A stretch of 64,000 bases of DNA from the NCBI GenBank assembly GCA_007922195.1, contig ML682031.1, positions 372,001-436,000 on the forward strand, given 5' to 3'. This DNA comes from Podocnemis expansa (Eukaryota; Chordata; Testudines; Podocnemididae). The notes beneath the pieces are model-generated. The model did no database searches and was not told where the DNA came from. It worked only from the letters and a program-made list of their open reading frames with translations. The position numbers and the translations under genes are program-made. This document shows, one piece after another, positions 1 to 11,700 of the stretch (position 1 is the first letter of the stretch; each line of letters opens with the position of its first letter).

Positions 1-6
1 AAATTC

Positions 7-267
7 ATGTTAATTCAACATTATGGTCAAAACTTTAAAAGAAAACTGAAAGACCCACCTTGCTTTGGGAACCAATGCCTCACTAATCTACTAAAATTCA
101 TTGACACGGTCAACAAGCACATAGACAAAGGTAATCCAGTGAACATAATGCACTTAGATTTTCAGAAAGCCTTTGACAACGCCACTCAGAGTCTCTTAAG
201 CAAAGTAACCTGTCCCTGGATAAGATGGAAGGTCCTTTCCTGGAGTAAATGGTCAAAAGTAAGATAG
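7..267 (+). pseudogene. CR1 reverse transcriptase fragment
   Basis: An 86-residue open piece of the CR1 RT palm/fingers region. The readable motif LDFQKAFD corresponds to the LDFSKAFD block of CR1 polymerases, which holds the first catalytic aspartate. The preceding residues (CLTNLLKFIDTVNKHIDKG) match the usual CR1 spacing. After 267 the frame is lost. The catalytic FADD block is not readable. Confidence 0.75.
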
Positions 268-449
268 AAAACAAAGCAGTAGGAATAAACGGTCAGTTAC
301 AAAAATGGAGTGAGACAAACAGTGGTGTGCCCCAAGAATCTGTACAGAGACCAGCACTGTTCAACGTATTGATAAATGATCTGGAAAAAGAGTAAATAGT
401 GAGGTGGTAAAATCAGCAGAAGATAAAAAACTAGTCAAGATAGTTAAGT

Positions 450-592
450 CAGGGCTCAACAAAAACCAAGCACCAGGTCACCATGTATCCTGGCACTCAA
501 CTCCGCTGAGCAAATGCAGTGGAGGAGTGACCTCTGGCCACCAAAAACAAAACTGCTAGTGCCTACCTGGAAACCAGTTTTGTTGAGCCCTG
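450..592. mobile_element. hAT-type MITE inside CR1 (143 bp)
   Basis: Terminal inverted repeats CAGGGCTCAACAAAA (450) and TTTTGTTGAGCCCTG (ending 592) are perfect complements. They are flanked by AGTTAAGT (442-449) and ATTTAAGT (593-600), an 8-bp target duplication with one mismatch. Eight-base duplications and CAGGG termini are typical of hAT transposons. There is no coding capacity. The element splits the CR1 copy, so it inserted later. Confidence 0.85.
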
Positions 593-1582
593 ATTTAAGT
601 CCAAAGCAGACTGGATAGAGTTATAAAGGGATCGTCTAAAACTGGATGACTGGGCAACAAAATGACAGATGAAATTCACTGCTGATAAATGCAAAGTAAA
701 GAACACTGTCAAACACAATCCCAACAATAAATACACAATGACAGGGTCTAAACTGGCTGTTGGAAAAGAGAAAGAAAAAGAAATCATGGAATCATTGTGG
801 CTAGTTCTTAGAAAATATTCACTCAATGTACAGTTGCAGTTAAAAAAAGCTAACAGCATGTTGGACTTCTTTCAAAACGAGATAGATAATAAGACAGAAA
901 ATATCATATTGCCTCTACATAAATATATGGTATGTCCGCATCTTGAATACTGTCTGTAGATCTGGTTGCCTCACCTTAAAGGAGAACTGGAATTAGAACT
1001 GGTATAGAAAAAAGTGAAAAAAATGATTAAGAGTGTGGAACACCTTCCATAAGAAGAGAGCTTAATAACAATGAGATTTTTCTTCTTGAAAAGAAGACAA
1101 TGAAGGTGGGATACAACAGATTTATAAAATCATGACTGGGGTGGAGAATGAAAATAGAGCAGTGTTACTTACTCCTTCGCATGACGCAAGAAGTTGGTGT
1201 CATGAAATTAATAGGCAGAAGGTTTAAAAACAAACAAAAGGAAGCACTTCTTCACACTAGGCACAGTCAACCTGTGAAACCTGTTGCCCAAAGGACATTG
1301 TGAAGGTCACGACAATAACAGGGGCCAAAGAAGAACTAGATAAGTTCATGGAATATTGGTCCATTCATGGCTATTCATCAGAATGTGCAGAGTTGCAAAA
1401 CCATGCTCTGAAATGTCCCTGGCCTCCTGTTTCCCAGAAGCTGGAAATTGGTAACAGGGGGATGGATCTCTTCATGATCACTTGTTCTGTTCTTTCTCTC
1501 GGAAGAACCTGTCATTGGCCACAGGATACTAGGTTAGAGGGACCATTGGTTTGACCCAGTATGGCTGTTCTTTTGTTCTTAA

Positions 1583-3559
1583 TGGATCAGTCTCGGTCAA
1601 TTTTAAAAAGATAAATGTTAATTTATGTCATTTTGGGGCTCCCAAGAGCCCCATTTGTCTAAAGAGAAGCCTGACTCTGCCAGGAGTTGCTAGCTACGAG
1701 ACACATTATGCTGTCAGGTTTTTTTTCCCCAACACAAAATTTGTCTTGATAGGGTTAGAGGCACCTCACTAAGGGGCAAAATCTATATCTGCTTAGTAAA
1801 GAAGTTCCTAAAATAGGGCTTTTCTCACCTAAAATATCCACCTGTGTCCCAGCCCCAGCCACAAAAATCCTGACACTTCCTTCTATGACACAAGCACCAT
1901 CATCCAACCCCCACTCAGCTAGCTCAACAACAGCTGAAAGGAATTCAAGCAAACTTTTAACAATGAAATTTATATGCGTGCTAGGAAGCATGAACCATTT
2001 CATCCCACGAGGACAATTTTTTGAAGTTATAAACTCTTGAAAAGAGGCGCTTGTAATGACAGTGCCTCTTCAACCAGAACTATAGCATCAGCAGCACAAT
2101 GCTGTAATTTTTTTTAAAGCAAAGTATACTTTTCCTGCAAATTAAACATCCCTCAGTATTTCATATGGCTAGGCTCTGTCTCCCTGAGTAACCCCCATAT
2201 CCTCATCTATTTGAATAAATTGACATTCATCAGAAACTCAGATGAAAATTTATTCATTCTGCACTTTTATTTTTACTATTCTTTAAAAGAGTGGCTTAGT
2301 TCTGCAGTCTCTACTGCCATCATTTGCACATGGCATGATAAGCATGTAGGGGGAGATTTTCCAAAGGCAAAAAGGACAGCTAAGTGCCCAATTCTCACTG
2401 AAATCAGTGCAACCTTGAGATACCTAACTCACACTTGTGCCTTTGAACAACCCCTTACCACAAAGAGATGGGTAAACAAATCAAACACTCAGTTCCAGTC
2501 ACCTTGGAATTTCAGAGGCAGGATGTGATTCTCCAAACTAAACCTCCTCAAGTGCTTTTGGTTCCACATCAGATCGCTCCATGTACATGAAACTGAATGG
2601 AAAAGAGTCCTTTTGTATTGCCTGCAGAGCTACGTCGTGGTCTAACAGTGCTGTGAAATTTCAGCAGCAATTGAAGGAAGATTCACAAAGTACTTAAAAT
2701 ACCCTGCATATCTGCCTCCAATTGCCTTGATGGTGTCTTCAGTAGGTTGAGTTAGAGGGAAATTCCTTCTTTCCAACTCAGTGCTACACTTCTTGGTAGT
2801 GTGGTTTTATTCTACCAACTTCCTCATCAGTTGAGTAGCTCTTCGCAGACCTACTAAGCTCATCAGGGAGATCAATACGACAGTGTCAGATTAACCATCA
2901 GTGAACACAAGCCCTGTGTTTTCCAAGCACCTCCTCCCCCAAACCTTTATGGGTAACATAAATGTCACAAAAAATCTGGTCTAGTGAGATTTCTGTCATT
3001 TGAGGACAAAGGGTAAAATCTTCCACAGCACTTAAGTGATATAAGGCATGTCTATACCACACCACATATGGATTAAAGGAGCGTGGACGGTACCCTGCAC
3101 CTAAGTGCTATGCTGTAACTCCTCCGTGTGGATGCTGCAGGCACAAACTAAAGAGCTCTAAGTTCATACTAATATAGTCCTGTCTAAGGAGAGCTACACT
3201 AACGTAAATCAGGTATCTATAAAGCACCAAATAAAACCAGCTACTCCACCAGAGGCTCATTCACCTGGCCATCCACAGACAGATGAAGACTTCAAAGAGA
3301 AACTGCAGAGGTTGAATTAATTTGCACATTTGAGTGCACTGTTTCAGGGCTTAATAGGGACTTTGGATTTCGTTTCTCATAACAGCTGATTTGACCACAT
3401 CTTCCTCTTTATGCTGTTCTCTAGTGTTTAAATCTTTACAGCTGCTTTGATTTGCTGTTAGTCTTACCTGATCCCATGACTTATACTTCCCTGCATTTAT
3501 CTCCTCCTAAGTATGGTTTGGGGGAATGGACTGTAAGGTGGATAGAAACCTGGTTAGAT
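1583..3559. other. No gene seen; mostly unique sequence
   Basis: No convincing exon, RNA gene or clear transposon end was found. The stretch 3040-3220 has wording reminiscent of short dispersed DNA repeats (GCATGTCTATACCAC at one side, AGAGCTACACTAACGTA at the other), but no target duplication supports this. Confidence 0.4.
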
Positions 3560-3734
3560 CATCAGACTCAGCAGCTAGGGCTCAATGTCTAGCTAGCAAC
3601 CAGTAACTAGTGGAGTGCCCCATGGGTCGGTCCTGTTCAACATCTTCATTAATGATCTAGATGATGGGATAGATTGTATGCTCAGCACTGGGCCAAACAA
3701 AATCCCATGAGGTTCAACATGGAAAAGTGCAAAG
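3560..3734 (+). mobile_element. CR1 fragment ending at assembly gap
   Basis: Reads like the CR1 RT segment that normally encodes VPQG-SVL-LFNIFINDLDD, here GTGCCCCATGGG followed by TTCATTAATGATCTAGATGA, then a remnant resembling the KFNMEKCK region. It stops at the run of N. The other side of the gap is a different element (DIRS, minus strand), so the gap falls on a repeat-repeat junction. Confidence 0.75.
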
Positions 3735-3744
3735 NNNNNNNNNN
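3735..3744. other. Assembly gap (10 N)
   Basis: Ten undetermined bases. The true size is unknown, because short fixed-size N runs are often placeholders. CR1 lies to the left and the DIRS recombinase frame to the right. Confidence 0.98.
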
Positions 3745-4260
3745 TATTCACAGAAGATCGTGTAAAGGGGGGGTCAGCCATGAGGGCCCTTAAGTTCACT
3801 TACTCTACTGACAGCAGTTATGGTAATTAAAAATGCCATTTTCATGGAGAGGTGCAGAAGCGAACAGGTGGCTAGATACTTGAAGGGGGATTTTTTAAGT
3901 TCTTTCAAGACAAGGAGTAAATCCCATGGTGGTGTAGGTTCCCTGACTTCAGGGTATAGGCTCTGAAGGCCCATTAGAAAGCGTTTTGTGACTGGATGTG
4001 AAAAAACTGATATTGTTTCATTGCTCTGATGAAAAGCTCTACTTCTGCGAGGTGAACTTTAATGGAACTAAGTGAGAGGCCGTTTGATTTTAGTTCCACT
4101 AGATAGTCCAGTATTGAAGGTAATGCTGCGGTAGAAGGATTTATCTGTTTGACAGTAGATCATAAGGAGAACCTTTTGCATTTGTAAAGATAGAATTTTC
4201 AAGTTGTTGGTTTCCTGCTATTTAGGAGTACGTTTTGAACCGGGCTTGAGCATAAAGTTT
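3745..4260 (-). pseudogene. DIRS tyrosine recombinase, N-terminal part
   Basis: The best frame (3774-3974, minus) contains PEVREPTPPWDLLLVLKEL and later KMAFLITITAVSRVSELK. This matches the DIRS recombinase block P.WDL..VL..L.. followed by K.AFL.AITS..RVSEL, whose arginine is the first catalytic Arg of tyrosine recombinases. The next frame continues into ALMADPPFT before the N run. The C-terminal half with the catalytic His-Arg-Tyr is missing here. The corresponding sequence survives in the second copy at 17160-17840. Confidence 0.8.
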
Positions 4261-4303
4261 CTACCTCTTGAATCGTCAATGTGATATGCTGTAAGGTGCA
4301 TCA

Positions 4304-4937
4304 TCAGCAAGTTGGGATGAAGAAATGTGCCCATTGTGTTGTGACAGGAGGTCGAAGTTTGTTGGGAGTTTTCACAGTTGTGAGACTGACATTTTCAGGA
4401 GAGTAGGATACCATGGTTGTCATGGCCAAGCCAGCCCTATAAGAATTAATCTGGCATGGTCCTGTTTGATCTTGTTTATCACTTGTGGTACAAGAGGTAT
4501 TGGAGGAAAAGTGTATACCAGAAGTCCCTGTCAATTTATTATCAATGTATCTCCTAAGCACTGATATCCACAACCTGCTCTAGAGCAGTACTGTTTGCAT
4601 TGTCCGATCTTGGTTGTTGCAAAAAGCTCTATTGCAGGCATGCCCCAGTCCTGAAAAACGTTGTGGAGTATCATCTTGTTGATTTCCCACTCATGGTCGA
4701 CATTGAATTTTCTGCTCAGGGCCATCTGCAGTTGTATTCAGATGTCCTGGAAGATAAGATATGGTTAATGTTATGCAGTGACTGATGCACCATTTCCAAA
4801 GTTTTGCTGCTTCCTTGCATAGGGACAGAGAGTAAACTCCTCCCTGTCTGTTTATATAAAACATGCATGTAATGTTGTCTGTGAGGAACTGAATTGATTT
4901 GTCTTGTATCAGTACGAAGTGGAAGCAGGCCTTCCAT
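4304..4937 (-). pseudogene. DIRS RNase H and following connection domain
   Basis: Minus-strand frames read LPLRTDTRQIN (4900 region, corresponding to the RTDN block of the RNase H), then HEWEINKMILHNVFQDWG and IELFATTKIGQCKQYCSRA (4531-4725), the LFAT..N..C..F block typical of DIRS pol. This is followed, in a shifted frame, by a region equivalent to AFPPIPL...WP.QPWYP (4304-4520). At least two frame changes separate these pieces. Confidence 0.75.
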
Positions 4938-5409
4938 ACTACCCTGAGTTCCAGTAGGTTGATATATAGGTGAGTCTCATGTTCCCTCCAGACACCTTGT
5001 ACTGTATGGTTTGAAGTGTGCGCTCCCCAACCATGAGAAATGCATCTCTAGTGATGATCATGGATGGTGGTATTATGAAAAAGGGCACCCTTGCCAGCAG
5101 ATTGATTGATTTTATTCACCATCCCAGGGTTTCTTTGATGTCTGGTGGTATTATGAATTTTTTGTTCAGTTTGTGTTTCATTGGATTGTATAAGAGTCTT
5201 AACCAGGCCTACAATGGTCTCATGTGTAGTTTGGCATGTTCCACCGCAAAGGCGGTGGCAGAGATGTGTCCCAATAGCTGGAGGCATGCGTGGGTGTTGG
5301 TGAAGGGAATTGCTTTTACTTCCTCCACAATGCTTTGAATGTTCTAAAACCCTTGGATTGGAAGCGACGCCCTCGAGATGTAGAGTCCAGTTGGGCTCAG
5401 ATGAACTCT

Positions 5410-6067
5410 AAGGTCTGTGAAAGTTGTTATGGATTTTTCAAAGTTTATGAAGAATCCCAGGTTTTGAATAAGGGTTATCATTGCTTGCCTATCGACAATA
5501 GCCTTGGCCCTTCATGGACTCTGCAAGACGCAATCATCCAGGTAGGGGTATACTGTGATGGACAAGCACCGTAAGTGGGCTGCAACTACAGCAGGCACTT
5601 TGGAAAATACTCAAAGAGCCATGGCCAGGTCAAATGGTAAAACTGTGTACTGGAAATGTCTTGTGCAGAGTGTAAACCAAAGAAACCTCCTATGGGCTGA
5701 ATAAATAATTACATGAAAGTAGACATCCTTCAGGTCGAGGGATGAAAAAAAATCTCCATGATTTAATGCAAGGATGATTGTTGACAATGTTACCATCTTG
5801 AACTTTCAGGCTTGAACATATTTGTTTAGTAGTCAGATCTAGAATAGGTCTCCACCTGCAGTTTGTCTTTTGAGTTAGGAAGTAATTGAAATAAAAACCT
5901 CTTTGATGGTGTTGATGTGAGACCTCCTCTGTAGCTCCTACATCAAGAAGATGAGAGTCCTCTTGTTGTAGGAACTGTACATTAGAAGAGTCCCTGAAAA
6001 GGGATGGGGGTGGGGCAAGTGGGGGGGGATGGATTTGAAGGGCATGTTGATTACGCCTGGGGCCCAT
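5410..6067 (-). pseudogene. DIRS reverse transcriptase, frameshifted
   Basis: Blocks in order on the minus strand: FLTQKTNCRWRPILDLT (fingers, frame 5690-6067), a frame change around 5800-5825, then FFSSLDLKDVYFHVII and FQYTVLPFDLAMA (frame 5611-5796), then the catalytic YLDD at 5534-5545 in the context VYPYLDDCVLQSP. The catalytic aspartates are still readable. The normal LPFGL is LPFDL. One frameshift lies between the fingers and the first Asp block, and more follow. Confidence 0.85.
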
Positions 6068-6299
6068 TTGTCAGCAGTGATTGTAGACCATAGAGTGAAC
6101 AAAGGTCATAAACTATGTCCAAAGGTTCTTGATCCTTCTGTGGTAAGAAGAGTTATCAAGCCCTCAACCTCACCTTCAAAATGCTTGTTTGTGTTAAGGA
6201 GGTTGTGTCAAGATTGACTGACTTGAAGGCTGCTTCCTTCTTTGCAGTCAGTGCTGTTGTTGCCGTTGTCTATAGGAGTCATATGATTGTTGCTGTCTG

Positions 6300-8130
6300 G
6301 AAAACTGGTAATCTCTCTGCTGCTATGATTGGAATCTTCGTCTTTCAAAAGATGGTGTGTGTATGCCCAGGGTCCTTAGTGTCACCCTGGATTCTTTCAT
6401 GGAATATAGGGTCTCATCAGTCATTTTGGAAAATAGTTGTTCGTTCTCAAATGGTAAGTCTTCCACTTTGGTTTGCAGGTCCTTAGGTATTCCAGAAGCT
6501 TGAAGCCAAGAAATGTGTTGCATGGTGATGGTAGTTGCCATTATTCAGGCAGCAGTATTTGCATTGGCTAAGGATGCCCGTAGAGACATATGTGCAATAA
6601 GCTGACCTTCATCCACTAGGAACTTTAACAACTGCTATTTGTCATCAGGTAAACGTTTAACTCTTCAATCTTTTCATAATTGTTGTGATCGCGTTTAGGA
6701 AGTAGGGCACTGTAATTAGCTATTCTAAATTGAAGTATTCCAGATGAATATATTTTGTGATCAAAGAGGTCCATCATCTTGTTATCCTTGTTGCTCAGAG
6801 AGGACTTTTGTGCGTTTTGTTTGCTCTCGTGATGGACAGCGTCAACCACTAAGTCACTGGGGAGGTGATACATTCTATCAGCTCTCTTGCTGTGAGAGGT
6901 ATGGACACTACTGTTTGCCAAATCACGTCCACAGGTTCTGGAATTGCTCCGCCTACTAGTAAAGCAAACTTGGGGTTTGATGAAGGATGGAGTATACAGA
7001 GTAGCTTATGGTACAACTCCTGTACCTCTTGTAATGGTACGTCCAGTGCAATTGTCACTCTGCTGAACAGACCTTGGATTTGTTTAGAACCATCCGTGGA
7101 AGATGGTGGAGCTGGCATGACAGCCTCATCTTGGGACAATGATGAGTTACGTAGAGGGGATGTATCCTCCACTACTTCATCTTAGGAGACCTTATCCGGG
7201 TCTGCCGTTGGGGATGGAGAAGACGACCTGACGTGTTGTCGTGGATGTGGACGGTCTTGGTTCTGCAGGGTTTACATGTGGTTTTTCTCCTGTAGAGGAG
7301 TGGTTGGGAATGGACCTTTGTGTTAGGACCTTCATTTGATGGATCCATTCCCTCATGGCTTTTTCCATGTGAGCCAGGGACTTTACTGAGGCAATCAATC
7401 AAAGTGGCTCTGTCTAGAGAAGAGAAAGTTGGAGAGAAAAATGCTTGTGAATATCAATCACCCTCGCTTGAAAAGGGTGATAGGAGTGGAGATCAGGATC
7501 CATGTACTAAAGGAGATACATCTGTACTGTAGAATGGAGATGGATATCATGCCTGTGTGTGTTTGTGGTGTTGAAGATGGCTCATCAGTGCTGTGTTTGG
7601 TGTTGTCAATTTGTCTGTACCAGGTGGGGTTGGTACCAGCATTTTAATTGGTGTTGTGGATCGCTCCATCTTTAGTGACGGTACCGACAGTGGTGCCGAT
7701 AGAGTAGGTATATGCATCAGCATCATCTTAGGCACAGTGTTTATTGGAGTCAAGGAGGCTGTCTTTGGTACCATCTTTCAGCACAGTTCAGGATCACTCG
7801 GTACTGTGGCTGTCACTGTGGTTGTCTCTGCAGCCTTAGCAATAGACAATGCTGTCATGTCTGTCAGCTCCAGAGCTCGCTTTCTTTTCCACGAGTTATT
7901 GTGCAGTGATGCCAACTCTCTCCCCTCTTTGTTATTAAAGGAGTGAGCTGTAGAGACTTTTCTAGAAGGAGGAGCCTCTGTCTGAGCTCTCTGTCATGGT
8001 GGGTATGCATCTTCAATTTGGAACAATGAGGGCATTTAGCTGTAATGTGACCCTAGACACTTTATACAGAGGGAGTGCTCACCAGAAATGGGTATCGCAT
8101 CCCTGCATTTTTCACATTTTTTGAATCCTG
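6300..8130 (-). pseudogene. DIRS gag-like region with zinc-finger-like motif
   Basis: Near 8040-8130 the minus strand reads KKCEKCRDAIP...HSLCIKCLG, a C-x2-C ... H-x3-C-x2-C pattern, as in DIRS gag. The frame 6849-7172 carries IALDVPLQEVQELYHKLL, and 6323-6541 carries SGIPKDLQTKVEDLPFENE, both familiar from reptile DIRS gag. A Pro/Ser/Thr-rich low-complexity linker lies at 7547-7774. Stops interrupt the frame, so it is a pseudogene. Confidence 0.7.
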
Positions 8131-8515
8131 GAGAGCCAGGCACAGAGGTGACAGAAAGGTATTCATGAATGAAACTATAAGAACTGCAAGGAGGGAATTA
8201 AAAAAAAAAAAAAAATAAAAAAAGATGAACTATGAGAAAAACTGATTAAATAACTATTGACAAAGGGTTGCGTTCCTTATTTTTTTTATCTAAAAGGAAG
8301 AGTGCTGCAGAGGTCTGTCTCAGGCCAGAGGCAATTGAAAAGGAACTGAGGGGCCAAGCCGCACAAACAAGAGTTGGTGCACTTTGAACAGCGGGAAATG
8401 CCGACTGCGCACGCATGGCTCTCCGAGACACTACTGCCTGAAGTCTCCAATCAAGCACTGGGGCAAGTCAACACACATGACTGGAGCACTCACAAGGATA
8501 ATTCTCAAAGAAGAA

Positions 8516-11499
8516 AGTCAAATTTTGTCCTATGTTATCACGTCCTTTTAAAATTCATTTATTTGCTTTAACTCTGAGACTTGTCTTATATGCTTTTGTG
8601 CTTAATATTTTTCCTCTGTTCATCTGCTCTGACTGACAGACCTGAGCCTTCCAGACGGACATCCCAAAGCTGGCAATGGCCAAAGCCACACCACATCACA
8701 AAGGAGTTAACTCAGGTCAAACAGTGACAATGGTAAAACTTAGCTTCAACACATTCACTTGCCGGCAGTAGGTGAAGCTAAACATTAGGGAGTAAATTAA
8801 ACACCACAGGGAGGTCTTACTTTTTCAAAAGCAATTTTACAGAACAGCCTTCACTTGATGATTCTGGCATCAGAAAAGAGGAAGTAAAACTAGATTTAGT
8901 TGAAGGTGAAACTTCTAGGCTGGCATTTTAAATCCTTCATATCAAAAAGCTTTTCTTCATGTTAGAACAGGTATATTTTCTCTTTCCTAAGAACAGTCTT
9001 AATCAACCATTATTAAAAAGCCACACTGCGTATGGCACTCTAATTGCAATATAAGAGATTCTTGCCATCTGCTTATTTCATGTACTCAATTGCGTTAGGA
9101 AAAAATTCTTATACATCACCTGGAATTAATGTTTTCTTCCTCCGTTCCATCTTATTTTTTATTTGTTCAAAGTGTTATTATTATTCATGTATACAAAGAT
9201 TACAGTCCTATCCAAATAAGGCCCAAGGATGCTCAGGTATTAAGCTATCAGTTATTAGTAGGAGAATGGTCTCCATCCAATAAAAATAATAAGACTGGAT
9301 TCATTATAATACCCTAATTTTTTATTCACAGTTAGAGGAGTTGCATAGGAAAGGAATAGCCTTGATATATTTATGAATAAAACATGACTACCAGTCTTTG
9401 GAAAAATAAAGAAATTAATACAGTATTTGTATTTGATTACCATGCCATCAAATGATCTGTCAGAGACCACAGGGGAAGGTATAGAGCCAAGAACATTCAG
9501 AAATCAAGATGTGCCAGATCCATAGCTAAGGAGGCAAAAAAAATTCACTGAACCACACACACAGTTTCACAAGATAATTTACAATAATTTAAAATATAAA
9601 TATCTGTAAATACAACATAAATCAGGTATTCTGTTAGCTAAGGTTAAAACAGCAGGGACACAGTCACACCACACTAATGAGAAGTATCTGTTGGGGATTT
9701 GCCCTGCTGACTAGTTAACAATTTAAAGATCCAAGTTGATGAGAATATGACTTCCTACTTGCCCAGGTCTTCAAAAGAAAAAGATGACTTTCTAATTCAA
9801 TACTGCTCCCAGAACATGACTGGCTGATGAAAACTGAATGGAAAAAATGTTTTAAAGTGGAATCCCTACTCCAAAATATGACTATACAAAAATGCATCAC
9901 ATACTCAACAGGTCTCCTCCATGCGTGGACTCTTACTGTTATCACATAGCATAGGCAAGTGTTTGCCATTTTTTACTTCTTTCGATCATTCAGAGTCAAT
10001 AAAACTAAATGAGAATGATCTGGATTCTATTCCATCTTTGTATCAAAAGAATTTTTTGCTCATTTCCAATCAGTTACACCTATGCAAATCTGCTGATTTT
10101 TTCCTCCAGCGGTAATGCCAATGTCACTGAGGGCATAATTGTAAGATAACGAGGTTCCACAAGTGTAAGTGAGAGCAGTTCCAGCTTTATCGCCAGACAT
10201 CACCAGCACAAAACAAAGTAAAAGGTTTACCAATATGTCATGTTACAGGGCCCAGTTTCAAATCCATTCATCTATACCTTCAAATGACCTTCTATTTATT
10301 GTAGATATAAATACTCTCAGCCAATGCAGACAAACCCAGCTGTTTACAGGTCCAAAGCTCAGAGAGATACAAGGGAATTTTTTCCATTGACTTCCATGGG
10401 GTTTCAGAATACATCAATATTTGTGTCTCCCATTAACTAGTAGCACTTGGACACATGCGCACACATACATGTATACATACAAAAAGTAGATGCAAAACTG
10501 GACCTGCAGAAAGCTAAGCCATACCAAAGGCCAGCTTTAAAGTCAAGCTTAGGAAATTTCCATGCAGTTTACTCTAAGTAAATATTTCAAAGGAAATACA
10601 CAAGTTGTATCAATTTTCTGTGACCCTTAGAAATCCCAGAGCACTTTCATAAGACTTGAGATTTGCCATCCACATTACACTGACATCACTGGACACTGCT
10701 ACATTTTTATGAAGATTTACACAGTCACAAGAACAAGTGAAAAAACAATCAAATTATTTTTCCTTCCTTTGGCTGCCCTCTTTAAGAGCAATCATCAAGA
10801 GCCTAGAGGGTTAAACCCATTATGTAACTGTGTAATAACCTGCACTCATGGCTCAAAATTACACAGTCTTGCATCAAGGACTGAAATTAGTTAGCTTAAT
10901 TTCACCAGTATTCTATCCACTGTCTTCATCCCTCCATACTGCTTCACCACAACCGCATCATTAACTTCCAATATAGACAATCAAACCCTATCATTCCAAC
11001 TCCACAGATTTTCATCAAAATATATTACAATTTGCTTATCTCCTGCCATTCGCATCAGCTTCATATTAAAATGGAAAAAAGGTTCCAATCTTCTCTCCCC
11101 ACCTTTAATTCAATCACCTGGCATTACTTAGTTATGATGATTCTCCATAGTACATCCAGCACAATTGATACTTGGTTAGGCTAATTCAGCAGATGCCATG
11201 CCGAACAAAGAGAAGTGATGGAAATAACAAACAGGAATAACAGAATAGTGTTCCTGCAGTTTTGTTCCATCAGTACAAACTGAACAGCTTTCTATTATTA
11301 TAGGAATGACTGGCAGGCAGAAGGTCCAATACACAAAGCCAGAAACTCCCTGCCCTGAGGACATGTCTAACATGCAATACCAGAACAATCCAGGGAAAAA
11401 GAGGAAGGAGGGAGGTGGGAAAAAAAAACAAAAACCCACCACACCCCTTAAGATTAGTGTACTTTCCAATTAGGAAAAAATTACTCAAAGGGAACAAGT
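8516..11499. other. No gene seen; unique AT-rich sequence
   Basis: No convincing exon, repeat end or RNA gene was found. A short purine/pyrimidine alternation with ACACATGCGCACACATACATG lies near 10445-10480. Open frames here are short and lack family motifs. Confidence 0.4.
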
Positions 11500-11700
11500 T
11501 TCAGGTCAGAAGGGACTTGCAGATCATTTAGCCCCCCTTTTATAAGTCAGAGGACACCATCTGCCAAGTGATATAATAGTTACTACTTTTTTGGATTTAA
11601 CTATTAACTTTTTGGGGAGATAGCCTTGCTCACTAATAATGCTGAAGCCCAATTTTTAGATGACTTGAGAGATGGGACCTTGTCACATTCAATAGGCTGT
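11500..11700 (-). mobile_element. Old CR1-like 3' end, reversed
   Basis: The string TCAGGTCAGAAGGGACTT followed by AGATCATTTAG resembles the reverse complement of a CR1 3' tail (GATGATC...GTCCCTTCTGACC). The rest is strongly diverged and the boundaries are uncertain. Confidence 0.45.

Larger units (their letters stand above)
1..1582 (+). mobile_element. CR1-type LINE, 3' half, decayed
   Basis: This is a 5'-truncated CR1 non-LTR retrotransposon, entering from the left edge. The first open frame (7-267) reads as the CR1 reverse-transcriptase core, with the motif LDFQKAFD. Further on come the C-terminal signature VCPHLEYCL near 930 and a frame resembling LKGELELELV near 980. The 3' end (1540-1582) has the typical CR1 wording around ACCATTGGTTTGACCCAGTA. 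Frames are broken by stops throughout, so it cannot be active. A 143-bp hAT-type element (450-592) sits inside it. Family assignment is from remembered CR1 features. Confidence 0.85.
3745..8515 (-). mobile_element. DIRS-type YR retrotransposon, near full length, decayed
   Basis: Read on the minus strand, the order is GC-rich 5' end (8515-8240), gag-like region with a zinc-finger-like motif (about 8130-6300), reverse transcriptase (6067-5410), RNase H plus connection (4937-4304), and tyrosine recombinase (4260-3745, cut by the N gap). A tyrosine recombinase in place of an integrase, with no LTRs, is the hallmark of DIRS elements. Several frameshifts and stops are present, so it is inactive. 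The 5' end near 8330-8515 includes GTTCCTTTTC after CCTCA, wording that recurs in the second copy near 19570. Residue-level assignments are from remembered family features. Confidence 0.85.
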
